Assembly (NCBI RefSeq): GCF_000237925.1
Contig: NC_031500.1
Coordinates: 14,657,753 to 14,721,752, forward strand
DNA: 64,000 nt
From: Schistosoma mansoni
Lineage: Eukaryota > Platyhelminthes > Trematoda > Strigeidida > Schistosomatidae
Direction: 5' to 3'
Position numbers and translations under genes: made by a program. The notes beneath the pieces are model-generated. The model worked only from the letters and a program-made list of their open reading frames with translations, did not search any database and was not told the origin of the DNA. This document shows, piece after piece, positions 35,086-46,549 of this stretch (position 1 is the first letter of the stretch; every line of letters begins with the position of its first letter).

Positions 35086-35324
35086 TTATTCAGCTTATAC
35101 GTTCAGTGAAATTATAAGATTCATGATCCGAATAAATATGGGTCAGATAAGGTGAGAAATAGAATAGTCTAATTACATACTCAATCAAATGTTTAATGGA
35201 AAACTATAATTTGTAAAATGACTAGTAACATATAATAAGGTGGGATAAATGAGAAGTAAATGAATCATGTAGATGGGAGATTAATAATAATGTCAAACCA
35301 ATAATTCATTTTTGTATTGATTGC

Positions 35325-35510
35325 TTGAATCTTCCCATTGATGTTTAGGTCTGTAATTGTTCAGTTGCTTATTGGCATATGTGCATCCTGTGCGGATTAC
35401 CTCGATATCGCCTTCAGTCTCAGACATTATAAGTTGAGATGATTGTGGTTAACAATGGAATCAAGGATGCATGTTTCGTCCGACTTTGAACTCATCAGCT
35501 AATAGTTAGT
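35325..35510 (-). repeat. Family A retroposon fragment
   Basis: 3' module GAATCTTCCCATTGATG, then a degenerate hammerhead complement ATGTTTCGTCCGACTTTG and ACTCATCAGC. Diverged. Confidence 0.6.
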
Positions 35511-35643
35511 AATTTTATCACTTAAAGGATAGTGAAAACTCAATATTTTACTATATTATGAACTGTTGTGATAAATATATAATATTTTGTGGTAGAATAT
35601 TGCCTTCTTTAATCAACTGTTTGAAGTATTTTGCCAGTGATTC

Positions 35644-35928
35644 TGTAGGTAATGAGAACGCGAAGTGAGACAACCGAATGTATTTGACACTAAAACATGA
35701 CAACCATACAGTAAACAGTTAATTTGCAAATTATCAATCAATTTTCTCATTCTTGATCGTTCCTTCTGCAAATATCAGTCCAGCGTCTCCGATTATTTTA
35801 ATTCATATATTTTCATACCAATCGCATTTTCGTTCTCGTTATTTCATTATCGATCTTCGGACAAAATACATTCTATTCTTGATCATCACCAAATACTACT
35901 TATGTGGATATAAGTAACCCACACCATA
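35644..35928. mobile_element. Solo-LTR-like fossil, family LTR1
   Basis: TG...CA-type ends with short inverted termini in the family (TGTAGTG / CACTACA), about 0.29 kb. Flanked by the 4-bp repeat ATTC (35640-35643 and 35929-35932). No coding region. One of seven copies in the window; moderately diverged from the others. Confidence 0.5.
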
Positions 35929-36172
35929 ATTCTACCACGAAAGCTAAATTCATATAATAGTTGGGTGATGTAAGTTCGAATACTTTGGGATACATCTTGA
36001 AGGTAAATGGAAACTGTGAAGAAGAAAATAATATTAATCTTTCTTGAGATTTAAATCTAACCAACTAGCATGTATTGAGTTAAAATAATAGGAAGATTGT
36101 CTTACTATACTACCTTGAATTCGTATAAGATTTCATCTACAAGGGATTTATTCAGTCTATAATTATTTGATA

Positions 36173-37180
36173 ACTTCGCCTCTAGCTCATCTAGATTTAC
36201 TGCCGGTCCCAAGGCTGGGTAAAGGAGAAAAGTTGGGCATGGAGTTAGCGACCTCATTCCATAGAAAAACATGTTAAAAAAAGCCAACCAGGTTAAATCA
36301 GGACCGGAGTCAGAAAAGGCTCTCTACTCTCCCCCCTTCCTCTTTCTTCTGGTGATTGACTGGATTATGAAAACTTCGACATCTGAGGGGAAGCACGGAA
36401 TACAATCGGCATGTCAGAAACAGTTAGATGATTTGGACTTCGTAGATGACCTAGCCCTCCTATCTCATACACACGAAAAAATACAGACGAAGACAACTAG
36501 TGTAGCAGCAGCCTCTCCAACAATAGGCCTCAACATACAAAAACGAAACAGCGAAATTCTCAAATACAACACGGAGAACACCAGCACAATCACACTTGAT
36601 GGCGAAACTCTGGAAGATGTAGAAACATTCAGGCGAGGATTGGCAAAGCAAGGGCAGCATTCTTACAATTGAAGAACATATGGAACTTAAAACAACTGTC
36701 AACTAATTTCAAAGTGAGAATCTTCAATACGAACGTCAAGACAGACCTACTGTACGGAGCTGAAACGTGGAGAACTACTACATCCATCGTCAAGGAAGTA
36801 CAAGTACTTATAAACAGTTGTTTACGCAAAAATACTTAACATTCACTTGCCGGATACTATCAGCAACGGCGTTTTATGAGAGAGGACAAACCAGCTTCCA
36901 GTTGAAGAGGAAATTAGGAAAAGACGTTGGAATTGGATAGAAAATACATTAAGGAAATCACCAATGTGCATCACGAGCCAACCCCTCATTTGGAATCCGG
37001 AGGGGAAGCGGAAAAGAGGAAGGCCAAAGAACACATTATGCAGGTAAATAGAAGCAGATATGAAAAGGATGGATAGCAACTGGAATGAACTGGAGAATAC
37101 TGCCCAGCACAGAGTTGGATGGAGAATGCTGGTGTGCGACTTATGCTCCTCGACGAGAGGTAACTGGTGTAAGTAAGTAA
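36173..37180 (+). mobile_element. RTE LINE with large internal deletion, 14-bp target-site duplication
   Basis: Flanked by ATAATTATTTGATA (36159-36172 and 37181-37194). The 5' leader (CTGCCGGTCCCAAGGCTGGG) jumps near 36290 straight into the RT domain ([26 protein letters not shown]), losing endonuclease and most of RT. A second deletion of about 60 bp lies near 36630. The 3' end is TAAGTAAGTAA. Open frame 36271-36672 is a remnant. Confidence 0.88.
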
Positions 37181-37194
37181 ATAATTATTTGATA

Positions 37195-37503
37195 CTCTCT
37201 AAAGAATTTAAATAACAGTTCCTCAGAGGAAGTGACTGAACACTTAAATAATGAATCTCTTAAACAAAATTTTTATTAGAATGAATCAATCAAATTCAAC
37301 TAAAATCAATACTTACAGGATATTATTGTTATTACCATAGTATACATATAACTACTTCACTAAGGATTAATGGATTACAAAAGAGAGAGTGAGGGATTAT
37401 TTAAAAATTACGGACAATCAAAACTCAATCCTGAAAAATATTATATGTGACGAAAAATAAATTTCAAAAGGATATAGAACGGATCGAATAACCTATGAAA
37501 GTA
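37195..37503. other. Intergenic, nothing recognised
   Basis: AT-rich, no landmark seen. Confidence 0.4.
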
Positions 37504-37780
37504 TTATGGTGTGTGTTACTGATGTCGACAGATATAAATAGTATGTATCATCAACCAAAAATGAAATGTCTGCTGACAGAAAGTTAATAAGATTGAAGAA
37601 AAGAGAACAAGAATAGAGAATGATTATTGTTGAAACAAAGGAACAATCAAGTCTGAGACGATTGATTGACATTTTGCAAATGAATTATTCACTGTATGGA
37701 TCTTAGATTTAACTAAGATGTTCTGTAATTTTGTATTGAAATACATTCGATTGTCCCTACTTGTGTTCTCATTCACTACA
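37504..37780. mobile_element. Solo-LTR-like fossil, family LTR1
   Basis: Same order of landmarks as 61155-61457 (TTACTGATGTCGACA, TTGATTGACATTTTGCAAAT, CATTCGATTGTCCC, TTCACTACA). The 4-bp flanks do not match clearly. Confidence 0.45.
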
Positions 37781-37844
37781 ATGTAGGATTGTATATTAAA
37801 CTAAATTTGAAGTATAGAACACATATACTCATTTGTATAGACAA

Positions 37845-38165
37845 ATAACAACAGGTAGAGACAGGTGTCTACCTCAGTACATTGGAAGTTGGTTGCGCAA
37901 TTTCGTGGATTGGTTGAGGTTAGACATTAACACCGTTGGATGCCAGCTCAGTGGTCTATCGGTTAAGGGCTCCGGCTCGAGACTGGTAGGTCCTGGGTTC
38001 GAATCTCGCGAGATCGGGTTCGTGGATGCGCACTGCTGAGGAGCCCCATAATAAGACGAAACGGCCGTCCAGTGCTTCCAGGTTTTCGATGGTGGTCTAG
38101 CCTCAATTGACTCATGATCTTAACTATAAAATTACTAAATCTCCACAAAAACCCCCCTTGTGATA
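37845..38165 (+). repeat. Family B retroposon, near full length
   Basis: Alternative 5' module (GTAGAGACAGGTGTCTACC), head CAGCTCAGTGG, B box GGGTTCGAATCTCGCG. Hammerhead 38030-38075 has stem I GCACTG/CAGTGC, CTGAGGA, GAAA and ACGGCCGTC; stem II is weakened (GCCCC/AAGAC). Tail ends CTCCACAAAAACCCCCCTTG. Confidence 0.8.
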
Positions 38166-38254
38166 AAATGTATTGCCTATTCTTGACCCAATTATTATAA
38201 ATATTTTAATTTCAAATAGGTTACAGAAGGAATGTAATAAAATGAACGAATTAA

Positions 38255-38460
38255 TTATCTTGATAGTTGAGATCATGAATCAATTGAAGCTAGACCACTA
38301 TGGAAAATTTGAAAGCACTGGACGGCCGTTTCATCCTATTATAGGACTCCTTAGCAGTGCGCATCCACGATTCCGCATCGCGAGATTCGAATCGAGGATC
38401 TAACAGTTTCACGCGCGAGCGCTTAAATACTACTATATTATCCACAAAACCCCTTCTGAT
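38255..38460. repeat. Family B fold-back remnant
   Basis: Antisense body (GTTGAGATCATGAATCAATT, GCACTGGACGGCCGTTTC, TCGCGAGATTCGAATC) is followed by a short sense terminus ATCCACAAAACCCCTTCTGA. The hammerhead box reads CTAAGGA. Confidence 0.65.
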
Positions 38461-38569
38461 AAAATTAATTATCTGCCAAAAAATTAAAAACCTCTAAATT
38501 CCTTTTTCTCTCTCTATTTCATTATTTATTAGTTTATGAGATAGCTAACTGATTCCTATTTGAAAACAG

Positions 38570-38785
38570 GGGGTTTTGTGGAAATTGTAGTAATTCAATG
38601 GTTAAATTCATGAGTTAATTAAAGTTAGTCCGTCATAGAAAACCTGAGATCACTGGATGGCCGTTTCGTCCTAGTACGGGACTCCTCAGTAGTGCACATC
38701 CACGATCCCGCTCGTGGGATCCAAATCCTAGGACCTTCAGCGTCGCTCTCGAACGCTTAATCTCTAGACCACCTCCTACATGTTC
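38570..38785 (-). repeat. Family B retroposon, antisense copy
   Basis: The terminal motif GGGGGTTTTGTGGAAATTG starts the copy; then the hammerhead complement GGATGGCCGTTTCGTCC and GGGACTCCTCAGTAGTG, and a tRNA-like head complement ending CTAGACCACC. Confidence 0.65.
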
Positions 38786-39114
38786 TTGTTTACGTCTGTC
38801 TAATAAGATACCTTTCTACAAACTTTTATACTCATCTTCTATTTAGTTGTGTTTGTTAGGTGCCAAAAGTCTGTACAGCAATTTAAAAAGTTAGAAGAAT
38901 ATGATAATTTGGAAAGTTTGTGAGAATAATTAAGTATATATGTTAAATGAATATTGAGATGGTGGAGATTTGTAGCTCTAGTGATTGATTTTGATAAAGT
39001 TTTGTTCTCTGACATGACCAAACTATCCACCACAGAAAACGAAACTCCATCAAAGTCAAATGGATGTTTTATTATCTTTTCTCAGTTAAAATTGTAAGTT
39101 TGATATACCCCCTC

Positions 39115-40735
39115 CCCCCAGAAAAAAACAATCTCATTTAAAACCATTAAGGTTAGATAATAACCCATGTTTAAATGGTAAAAATGAACAGTGTAAGAAT
39201 ATTAGGTGTGATCGATCAAAAACATGTAGGATCAAGTCAATGTCATGTCATTCTGATCAAGGTGATTTATGTGAGTGTCTGTGTATGTTAAGGATGAATG
39301 AATGTGACATTTATGATGTGAAACGATAGAGTTTAATTTGTATGTACGATAATGGTATGAAATGTGAATAGAATCAGATATGATAGTTCGGATACATGGT
39401 CGAAATCAGATGGATAGTGAGGCCTCGTTTTCTATCGAGAGTAGTAGGATCAAACAATATACGGAAAGCTTCAGCTATTCACTTTTATTTCTAGTTGGAA
39501 AAGTGTTTTTCTATTATTCTGATGCTTTTAATATTGACTTGATGAATATTGAAAATGTCATGGACTGCTATTATCGAGTTAATTTAGAGTCTTTCCAGTT
39601 TTACAGGATTATTAGGCGATTTTTTTGTGTACCTGAGATGTTCTTTGACCCGAGTTAAAACTTCACAAGATGACTCTTCAATATAGAAGGCACCCTGACT
39701 TATAGACGCCATTCTGTATTGACACAGAGCGGATTCTTTCTTTTATACAAACTAAAGCATTTCAAATAGTGTTAGTTGTTTAGTAGTATGCTTTAATTCT
39801 GTTGTTTGGAGACTCTTTGTAGTTCTTCTATTGTACCATGGCGATATGGTAAAACTTCCCTATCGATCCATGGTATTTCATTCGGATTATTATTTAGCAG
39901 TAAAATGTCTTGTTTTATTGTACTTTTAATAATCTTCATATAGAAATTATTAATTTGTAAGTTGTTAATCATATGCTTTCGTTCTATTCGTTCATCCTTT
40001 TCAGATGTAATAATCGTGTTTGCTTTTCTAAAATGATTTAGCTCTAGAGAGATTTTTGTACCGAATGGATTTGCTGAATTGAAGTCTACATGGCGATTTG
40101 AATGTGTTGGTTTACAGTAGATGGTTAGATATAGAGCTACACTTAGATTTCTTTTAACTAAACAATCTAAAAATGGTCGCTCACCGTGTTCGATTTCATT
40201 CTCGTATGTAAATTTAATGTGAGATGAGAGTGTATTGATCAGTTTAGAAAAAGATATTAAGTGAATCTTTTTTATGACAACGAAAGTATCATCTACATAT
40301 TTATTCCATATTCATGGTTTTGTAGTGAACGATAACACAAATGGGGACAATCGGATGTATTTCAACACCTGCACTCCAGCAACCTGCTGAGCCATCTACA
40401 TCCGATATCCGCTGAGCTGTGCATGTTCAACCCTCCCCTTCTGTCGATAGAACCAGCTACAGCTAACACCACCCCACCAAAACATTCCACTCGACGTTAC
40501 CTTCCAGCACTAAACAGCCCCAACTAACAGCTCAACCCCAGGTCCACAACGGGGTCTGCAAAACAGCACCCTTCCCCCCTCCTGCTTGACAGTTACATCA
40601 AATGTAGTGAGCGAGAACACTCACTGTTGATGGATGATACATACTACTTATTTCTGTCGACATCAGTAGCACACACTCCAGTTTTATGTCATTGGCGCAA
40701 ACTCTGTAGTTTAGATGATAGTATTATTATTAGCA
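39115..40735 (-). mobile_element. Penelope-like element fragment (RT end plus GIY-YIG remnant), split by an LTR1 copy
   Basis: The minus strand encodes IWNKYVDDTFVVIKK (RT motif), PFLDCLVKRNLSVALYLTIYC and KPTHSNRHVDFNSANPF, typical of Penelope-like RTs. Further on lie a linker and the latter half of a GIY-YIG-type domain (SSCEVLTRVKEHLR, PNNPVKLERL) near 39480-39700. Its 3' non-coding part (39115-39450) also occurs in the element at 52215. The frame is interrupted. The reading resumes at 40685-40735 beyond the LTR1 insertion. Confidence 0.75.
40321..40680. mobile_element. LTR1-type fossil with a GC-rich middle, inserted in the Penelope-like element
   Basis: Ends TGTAGTGAACGATAACAC and AGCACACACTCCA belong to family LTR1. 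Flanked by GTTT on both sides (40317-40320, 40681-40684). About 235 bases between 40365 and 40598 are C-rich and unlike other LTR1 copies. The start motif recurs near 40600 (TGTAGTGAGCGAGAACAC). Younger than the element it interrupts. Confidence 0.5.
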
Positions 40736-41084
40736 TAAGTGACTTGTTATCACAATATACTTGTTTTGTATTTTATGCTTTGAATCAGTTGATACCATCT
40801 CAAGGGCTTAGACTGATTTGTACAGATCCAACTGACAAGTGGATGATTGGCTCCCTCAAGACCATGAATGACAACTGCTCGTGCACATCAATTTAATCAC
40901 ATTCTAATTGAAGACTGTTCACTTCTGATAACATAATCACCTAGCCCAGTTGCTGATCAATTATCTATCAATCGGACAACCTAGTTTCATACAAGATAAA
41001 TGAGGAAAGAGATAAAACCCAGAATATAATCTGGATAATTAATGTATAAAAAGATTCTGAACTCTAGTTTCTAGCAAGAAGAAT

Positions 41085-41300
41085 AGCTCATATTATAGAG
41101 CTGGATGATTTAGATTTGAATATGCCAAGGAGTATCAGTTCCTTAAAGATTACATGTATACCTCACCGATAAGGGCCAACTAGAACAAAACCCAGACACA
41201 ATATTTCGTATCCCAACATTATGTACGCGATGTCTAGTCCGTTAGACTAGTGACAACATTCCAATTTGATCGAAAGGATTTTAATCAGGTCTAAAAGAAC
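41085..41300 (+). repeat. Degenerate family C retroposon
   Basis: GAATAGCTCATATTATAG head, TCCTTAAAGATTACATGTAT, CACCGATAAGGGCC in place of the hammerhead box, then the family C 3' module ATGTCTAGTCCGTTAGACTAG. Confidence 0.5.
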
Positions 41301-41644
41301 TAAGGAAACTTGGGATTGATCATTACTCAATGATCAATAAGTTATAATGGAAATTACGTAATTCGATTGTCTGATCAATGATTTGGTTATGTAAATATAA
41401 CTTTGAATTGCGTAAATGCAAAGTATAGTTTATGAGTTTCTATTGTTCGGATTTCAAAGATCTGTCATAAGTTACAATTAGAATAACCTACAAAGTTTAA
41501 ATCCCTTGTTATCAATAATGATATAAAGCCTTCCAAACTTCATCTAACATCTTGGTGATTTTATTTACATAAGTAATTTTTTGTTTTTCATTACAGTAAG
41601 TATGTCAGTTTACTTACTGAACTATAAATAAATATTATTTAACA

Positions 41645-42200
41645 AAGATGGATGGTTGAATCCAAGACGCACGTTTCGTCTTGTTTGGGACTAGTCAGCT
41701 GTATGTACCCGCATCCTAGGGTTGATGATTACTTCAGGACTCAAATCACAGTACCGTTAGCTCCAAACACCATCGCGTTATCCACCTAACTACTGATTCC
41801 AGACAGTCACTAGTTTGTATAATGGGGTGATTTTATAATTTATGTTTGTATTGTTTGTTTAAATCTTCTCATTGATGTTTAGGATTGCAACTGATCAGTC
41901 TCTTATTGGCAAATGTGACCAGTTGCAGTCCTAAACATCAATGGGGAGATTCAAACAAGCAATACTAAGTGAATTTAAACTTTACCCCGTTGCACAAGCA
42001 AGTGGCTATCAGGACTCAGTAGCTGAGTGGATAACGCGATGGCGTTTGAAGTGGACGGTACTGGGTTCGAGTCCCAGATTGAACATCCATTCAGAGATGC
42101 AGGTACATCCATCTGACGAGTCCAGAATGGGACAAAACGCGCGTCCTGGATTCCACTGCTAGCCACTATCCATCTTTGCTTCCCATTGATGTTTAGGACT
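41645..42200. repeat. Family A fold-back
   Basis: A minus-oriented copy (41645-41915) runs from AAAGATGGAT through an altered hammerhead and head to its 3' module. It meets a plus-oriented copy (41918-42180) that has a good A box (TAGCTGAGTGGATAACG), B box (GGGTTCGAGTCCC) and hammerhead region CTGACGAGTCCAG ... GGGACAAAACGCGCGTCC. Both outer ends stop at the same unit position (ATCCATCTTTG). GAAA is AAAA in the plus copy. Confidence 0.8.
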
Positions 42201-42504
42201 ACAGTATTATATTATATATTATTTGGCCATTATTATGTCCCCTTTCACAATGGCATTTACTGGGAACAATAATAAAAACATAAGTACTTTAGTAATTGAA
42301 TTTTTACATAATGTATAGAATTTGTTTAACAAGTAAAACCAAGGTCAACTTATGTCAGCGGGTGTCTAAATAAAAATAACCTATTATCTATGCCAAAAGA
42401 TCATGTGATAATATAAAGTGTAATCTAAAATTGACTAAAACTATTTATTGCTTAATTCATTTGGCAATTACTGTTTTTCTATCACTGTATAATGAACAAT
42501 AGGA

Positions 42505-42930
42505 ATAATAACGGGGCGGATTTGCATGCATATAGCAAACAATTCTTTTTGAACCTAGCACACAGCAATACTGTCATGCATTGTCCCATCGCCCTTGGCA
42601 GATCAAGCAACCCGAAAGTCATGAGAACACCATCAGGGCATACGACAGGCTAGGTACTCCAGGTCCACCAGGGTGCTTAGTACCTGTGTGGTTGCGCCAC
42701 AGGATGGAGCTGTACTGATCGGATTGTAGCGTTGAAGCCCATATAGTGTCTGGTTCTCCTATGGGGTGGGATTGAGCTGTACTGCTCGAGTTTAGCCAGA
42801 GGGCGGTGTCTAGCTCTCCTGCTAAACGGGATCGAGCTTTACTGTTTGGGTTGTCACGTGAAAGTCTGGATGGTATCTGGTTCTCCTGAAAACCAGTGCA
42901 AAATTACCCTGGCCCACAAGGGTATATTAT
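42505..42930. repeat. GC-rich block with three ~65-bp tandem units
   Basis: Composition differs sharply from its surroundings. From about 42704 to 42895, three imperfect units share G(A/G)GCTGTACTG or GAGCTTTACTG near the start and TGTCTGGTTCTCCT-like ends (42704-42769, 42770-42830, 42831-42895). No frame or RNA I recognise. Confidence 0.65.
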
Positions 42931-43063
42931 ATATAACTCTATCACTGTAGCATTTATTTAAACATCATAGAGTGAAATGATTTTCTTGAGGATAAAGTTT
43001 TCAGTAATTTCCTAGCAATAAGAACAGATAGAACTGCTGAATAACGAATTATGAAAAGAGCGA

Positions 43064-43345
43064 TGTTGTGAATTTAAGCCCAACTTTTTATCACGTGATT
43101 TATTCACCAATCGAAATACGACTTATCCAATCTTAGCACTGTGCCAAACCAATGACGTTTGACCGATATGAGCGGCCTAGCATTCTTATTGGTCCTTTGT
43201 TCGCCTAGCCACTCCAGTTGAGTCCAGAACACCGATAACAGCTTCTACTATGCGAATCATTTATTTCAGAAATACTGGGTTTATATATCAACCAAAGAGA
43301 CAGCAACGTACTATAAAATGTGAAATAACATTTATACAAGATTGT
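43064..43345 (-). mobile_element. Solo-LTR-like fossil, family LTR3
   Basis: The minus strand has TATATAAACCCAGTAT, GGTGTTCTGGACTCAACTGG and CTAGGCG as in the copies at 46862 and 59838. Its right border with the next fossil is unclear. Confidence 0.45.
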
Positions 43346-43650
43346 AAAGATGGCTCGTCGGCAGACTCTAGGAAGCCTTAAGAAGCCCAGGAGGAGCCAC
43401 AGACATTCCATCCAATCACTTCTAGGGGGATGTTCTAGAATGTCGACGTGTAGCTTCCCCATTGGATGGATAAGAATGACCCCTATGTGCCTATTGGTTG
43501 ACCGAAATGATAATTTGCATTCAGCCAAAAAACTATAAATACACGAGATTTCTGTACTATATTTTGACACTGATTTGGGGAATAAACTTCTTACTTACTA
43601 GTCTTTGTCTTCTCTCTTTGCGACGTTGCGGGTTCTATCGTTCAAGTAGT
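43346..43650 (+). mobile_element. Solo-LTR-like fossil, family LTR2
   Basis: Has a promoter-like CTATAAATACACGAG and, about 55 bases later, AATAAAC, then CTTACTTACTAGTC and GACGTTGCGGGTT. The same order occurs at 51898-52213. No internal genes. Confidence 0.45.
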
Positions 43651-44004
43651 CTAGTAGTATGCAGCATAGCAAGAACCAAAGCCCTAGATATAACACTTGG
43701 TTAGCTAACTTAGAAGATATTTGATATTCATGTGTATTTGCAGACTTACTTGTTGGTTTTGGTTAACAGCAGAAATCTGTCAGATTTTATCTCTATAATG
43801 CAGCACTGGGGTAGTTGACCATTGACCACTGTGTTAGTCTGTGATAACTCAGGAGTCCTTGTTATCGAAATCATCTATGGTGGAAAACCAAACGTTAATA
43901 TTCCTTTAGATTATTAGTTGGTGAATATCGTTAATTAGTCGGTCAGCAAATACAATAGTGAGATTTGAAGAAATAGATGATTAGTTTAAGTCTCAATGTG
44001 AATA

Positions 44005-44215
44005 TCAATAGCAGAACGAAGGTACTTCCAACTGACGAATCTAGGATGGAAAGAAACGTACATTTCTGATCCCGGTACTGACCATTATCTAAAACTATTA
44101 TATGGATGATAAGTAAAGATGGGTATGGGCTAGTAGTGGAATTCAGGACGTGCGTTTCGTCCCATTTGGGGCTTATAAGCTGGATGTACCTGCATCTCAG
44201 AGTTGATGTTATTAT
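44005..44215. repeat. Degenerate family A inverted pair
   Basis: Plus-like GGTACTTCCAACTGACGAAT / AAAGAAACGTACATTTCTGA at 44025-44075, then minus-oriented AAAGATGGGTATGGGC / GGACGTGCGTTTCGTCCC / AGCTGGATGTACC at 44116-44190. Confidence 0.55.
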
Positions 44216-44279
44216 TAGAAACAACATCATCCTATCCTTAATCTCAATCTATATGTATACAATGATAAACTGGTATAAC

Positions 44280-44605
44280 AACTCACAATTGATTGATCAC
44301 TGGGTGGTGATCAATCTCATGCGTGTCAAGTCCTTCTTAGTGCTGATCGAATGCTATCGATCAAGTTGCGATGTGGCCACTAGTCTAGGTGGCTCGACAC
44401 TGCGTGCACTGTATATTGAGATAAGATGGTGGTTGGAGGTGGTCAACAGGTAACGTCTCTAACTGTGAAGCTGAGTGACACGGGATCGAATCCGTTAGGG
44501 AGCACCAGTTCCCTCAAGATTACAGGTCCACCTTGCTGACGAGTGCAAAGTAGCACGAAACCCGGATGCAGGGTTTCCTGTTGACCACCTCCAACCACCA
44601 TGGTA
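44280..44605 (+). repeat. Family C hammerhead retroposon
   Basis: Starts with a minus-like module (TGATCAATCTCATGCGTG, CGATGTGGCCACTAGTC), then B box GGGATCGAATCC and hammerhead 44511-44573 (CTGACGA, GTGC/GCAC, GAAA). The stem III and cleavage segment reads CCCGGATGC instead of CCCGGGTCC, so the cleavage triplet is lost. The complement of the family C end (GGTGGTTGGAGGTGGTCAAC) precedes the body, so this is another partial fold-back. Confidence 0.75.
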
Positions 44606-45011
44606 TAACAACTATCCTACAATCAATTTCAATTATGGTTAATTTTGGTTAAGCCTTTTTATTAACTTACATAAAAGACAATTTTATTCGAACAGTAACA
44701 GTTGGCATATTTCTTTGTACTGTTATAATCACTATCATATCTGTATAAATGTTTACGTTTGATCATATGATAGCCTATGCATATGTATCTCTCTTTATCT
44801 AAAATGTTAATATCTTAAATATCACTCTATAAATTATTCTCTTTCCCATCTATATATATATATATTCGAATCCTATTATTAGTCTTTACGTTGCCTAACT
44901 GTGCCTTGATTCGATTCGACTATAAACCCACCTCTGTATTCGTTCGCATACACATATTTACCTTTTTATTTCAAATCCTCTCAATGTCCTTATAACTTTA
45001 TTGTCTGTAAT

Positions 45012-45205
45012 CAGAAGGGGTTTTGTGGAGTGTTCTGGCGCGAGACTGGTAGGTCCTGGGTTCGAATATAGCGAGGCGTGATCGTGGATGCGCACTGCCG
45101 AGGAGTCCCACATTAGGACGAAACGACCGTCAAACAGTGCTTCCAGGCTTTCTATGGTGGTCTAGCTTCAACTGACTAATGATTTCAACTATATGAAAAT
45201 TTATT
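45012..45205 (+). repeat. Family B retroposon, rearranged
   Basis: Antisense terminus AATCAGAAGGGGTTTTGTGG is joined directly to a sense head (TGTTCTGGCGCGAGAC), B box GGGTTCGAATATAG, hammerhead GCACTGCCGAGGAGTCCC / AGGACGAAACGACCGTC and tail. Confidence 0.7.
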
Positions 45206-45349
45206 GTCTATGTTATATCCTCTAATAAACTGTCGTTTGTCACTCCTTATAACCTCCTCATTTCAAACATCTTTAAGGATTTGTATGTAATAACAGTTAT
45301 CAAGATGATTGAGTAATGAAGTTATGGTACTAAACTGGATTTTAAAAAA

Positions 45350-45755
45350 TATACTCACTAGTAGCTGGCTCCGTGAGGTAATTCCTGGAGTTCCAGTGAG
45401 AAATCGTAGCCAGTGGATCTAATCCATGTCAGGTAGAGACAGGTATCTACCTCAGTACAATAGAAGTTGGTCACGAAATTTCGTGGATTGGTTGAGGTTA
45501 GACATTAACATCGCTGGATGCCGGCCAGCCCAGTGGTCTAGAGGTTAAGCGCTCTGGTGCGAGACTGGTAGGTCATATGTTCGAGTCCTGTGAGGCGGGG
45601 TCGTGAGTGCGCACTGCTGAGAAGTCCCACAATAGGTCGAAACGGTCGTCCAGTGCTTCCATGTTTTTCACGGTGGTCTAGCTCCAATTGACTCATGACC
45701 TTAATTATATAAAAAAAATTACTAATTCTCCACAAAAACCCCCTTGTGATAAAAA
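45350..45755 (+). repeat. Family B retroposon, longest copy
   Basis: Includes both 5' modules (CACTAGTAGCTGGCTCC and GTAGAGACAGGTATCTACC), head CAGCCCAGTGG, a weak B box, hammerhead 45615-45662 with CTGAGAA in place of CTGAGGA and GGTCGAAACGG, and tail to CCACAAAAACCCCCTTGTGA. Confidence 0.78.
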
Positions 45756-45900
45756 AATGTCTCCTTTCTTCTTTTATTTTTCAAATGATTAAAAAGTTAT
45801 TGTATCATTGATTATTAGAAGATTCGTTTATGTCCTAATACGTTTGTATATTACTTATGAATAAATTAATGAGAATCATTTTATCTATCTTAATACCCCT

Positions 45901-45974
45901 TAATACTACTTCTAATACTACTGATACTACTACTACTATTACTAATACTACTACTACTACTAATAATAATAATG
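45901..45974. repeat. (TAC/TAA)n trinucleotide tract
   Basis: Imperfect repeats of ACT/AAT units over about 70 bases. Confidence 0.85.
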
Positions 45975-46194
45975 ACGTAATTAGGTCATATGCTTAAGAA
46001 TAAAAGAAAGCTGAAAAGAAGATAGAAAATAGAGAATGTTTCAATCTGTTCAATGATGGCAATATGTAGAAACAATATGAGTTGAGATAAAAACACTTGT
46101 AAATTCGGATTAATGAATGTTATATCCCGAACAAAATTATGAATGATAACTTTGAGGACTATTTATGGACAAATATGATGGGTATATTTTTATT

Positions 46195-46430
46195 GTATAA
46201 TAGACCAGCGGTCTATCAGTTAAGGGCTCTGGCTCGAGACTGGTTGGTCCTGGGTTCGAATCTCGCGGGTGCGGGATCGTGGATGCGCACTGCTGAGGAG
46301 TCCCGTAATATGACGAAACGGCCATCCAGTGCTTCCAGGCTTCCCATGGTGGTCTAGCTTCAACTGACTCATGATTTCAACTATGAAAATACTAAATCTC
46401 CACAAAACCCCCTATGATCTATTGTATAAT
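46195..46430 (+). repeat. Family B retroposon, 5'-truncated
   Basis: Head from AGCGGTCTATCAGTTAAGG, B box GGGTTCGAATCTCGCG, hammerhead GCACTGCTGAGGAGTCCC / TGACGAAACGGCCATCC / CAGTGC, tail CTCCACAAAACCCCC. Confidence 0.75.
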
Positions 46431-46549
46431 TGTTAAGTAACTAAACTATGCATATTCATGTTCCTCTTATTATAAGCTTTATTTTGACCTATGAACTATT
46501 ATTATACGATTTACCATTCTTGAGTTAAACCCTGTCGATCAATTACTGC

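Noticed and set aside
44285-44453. Frame with residues GGSTLRALYIEIRW as a coding exon
   Set aside because: It is translated family C repeat sequence, shared with the non-coding modules near 51345.
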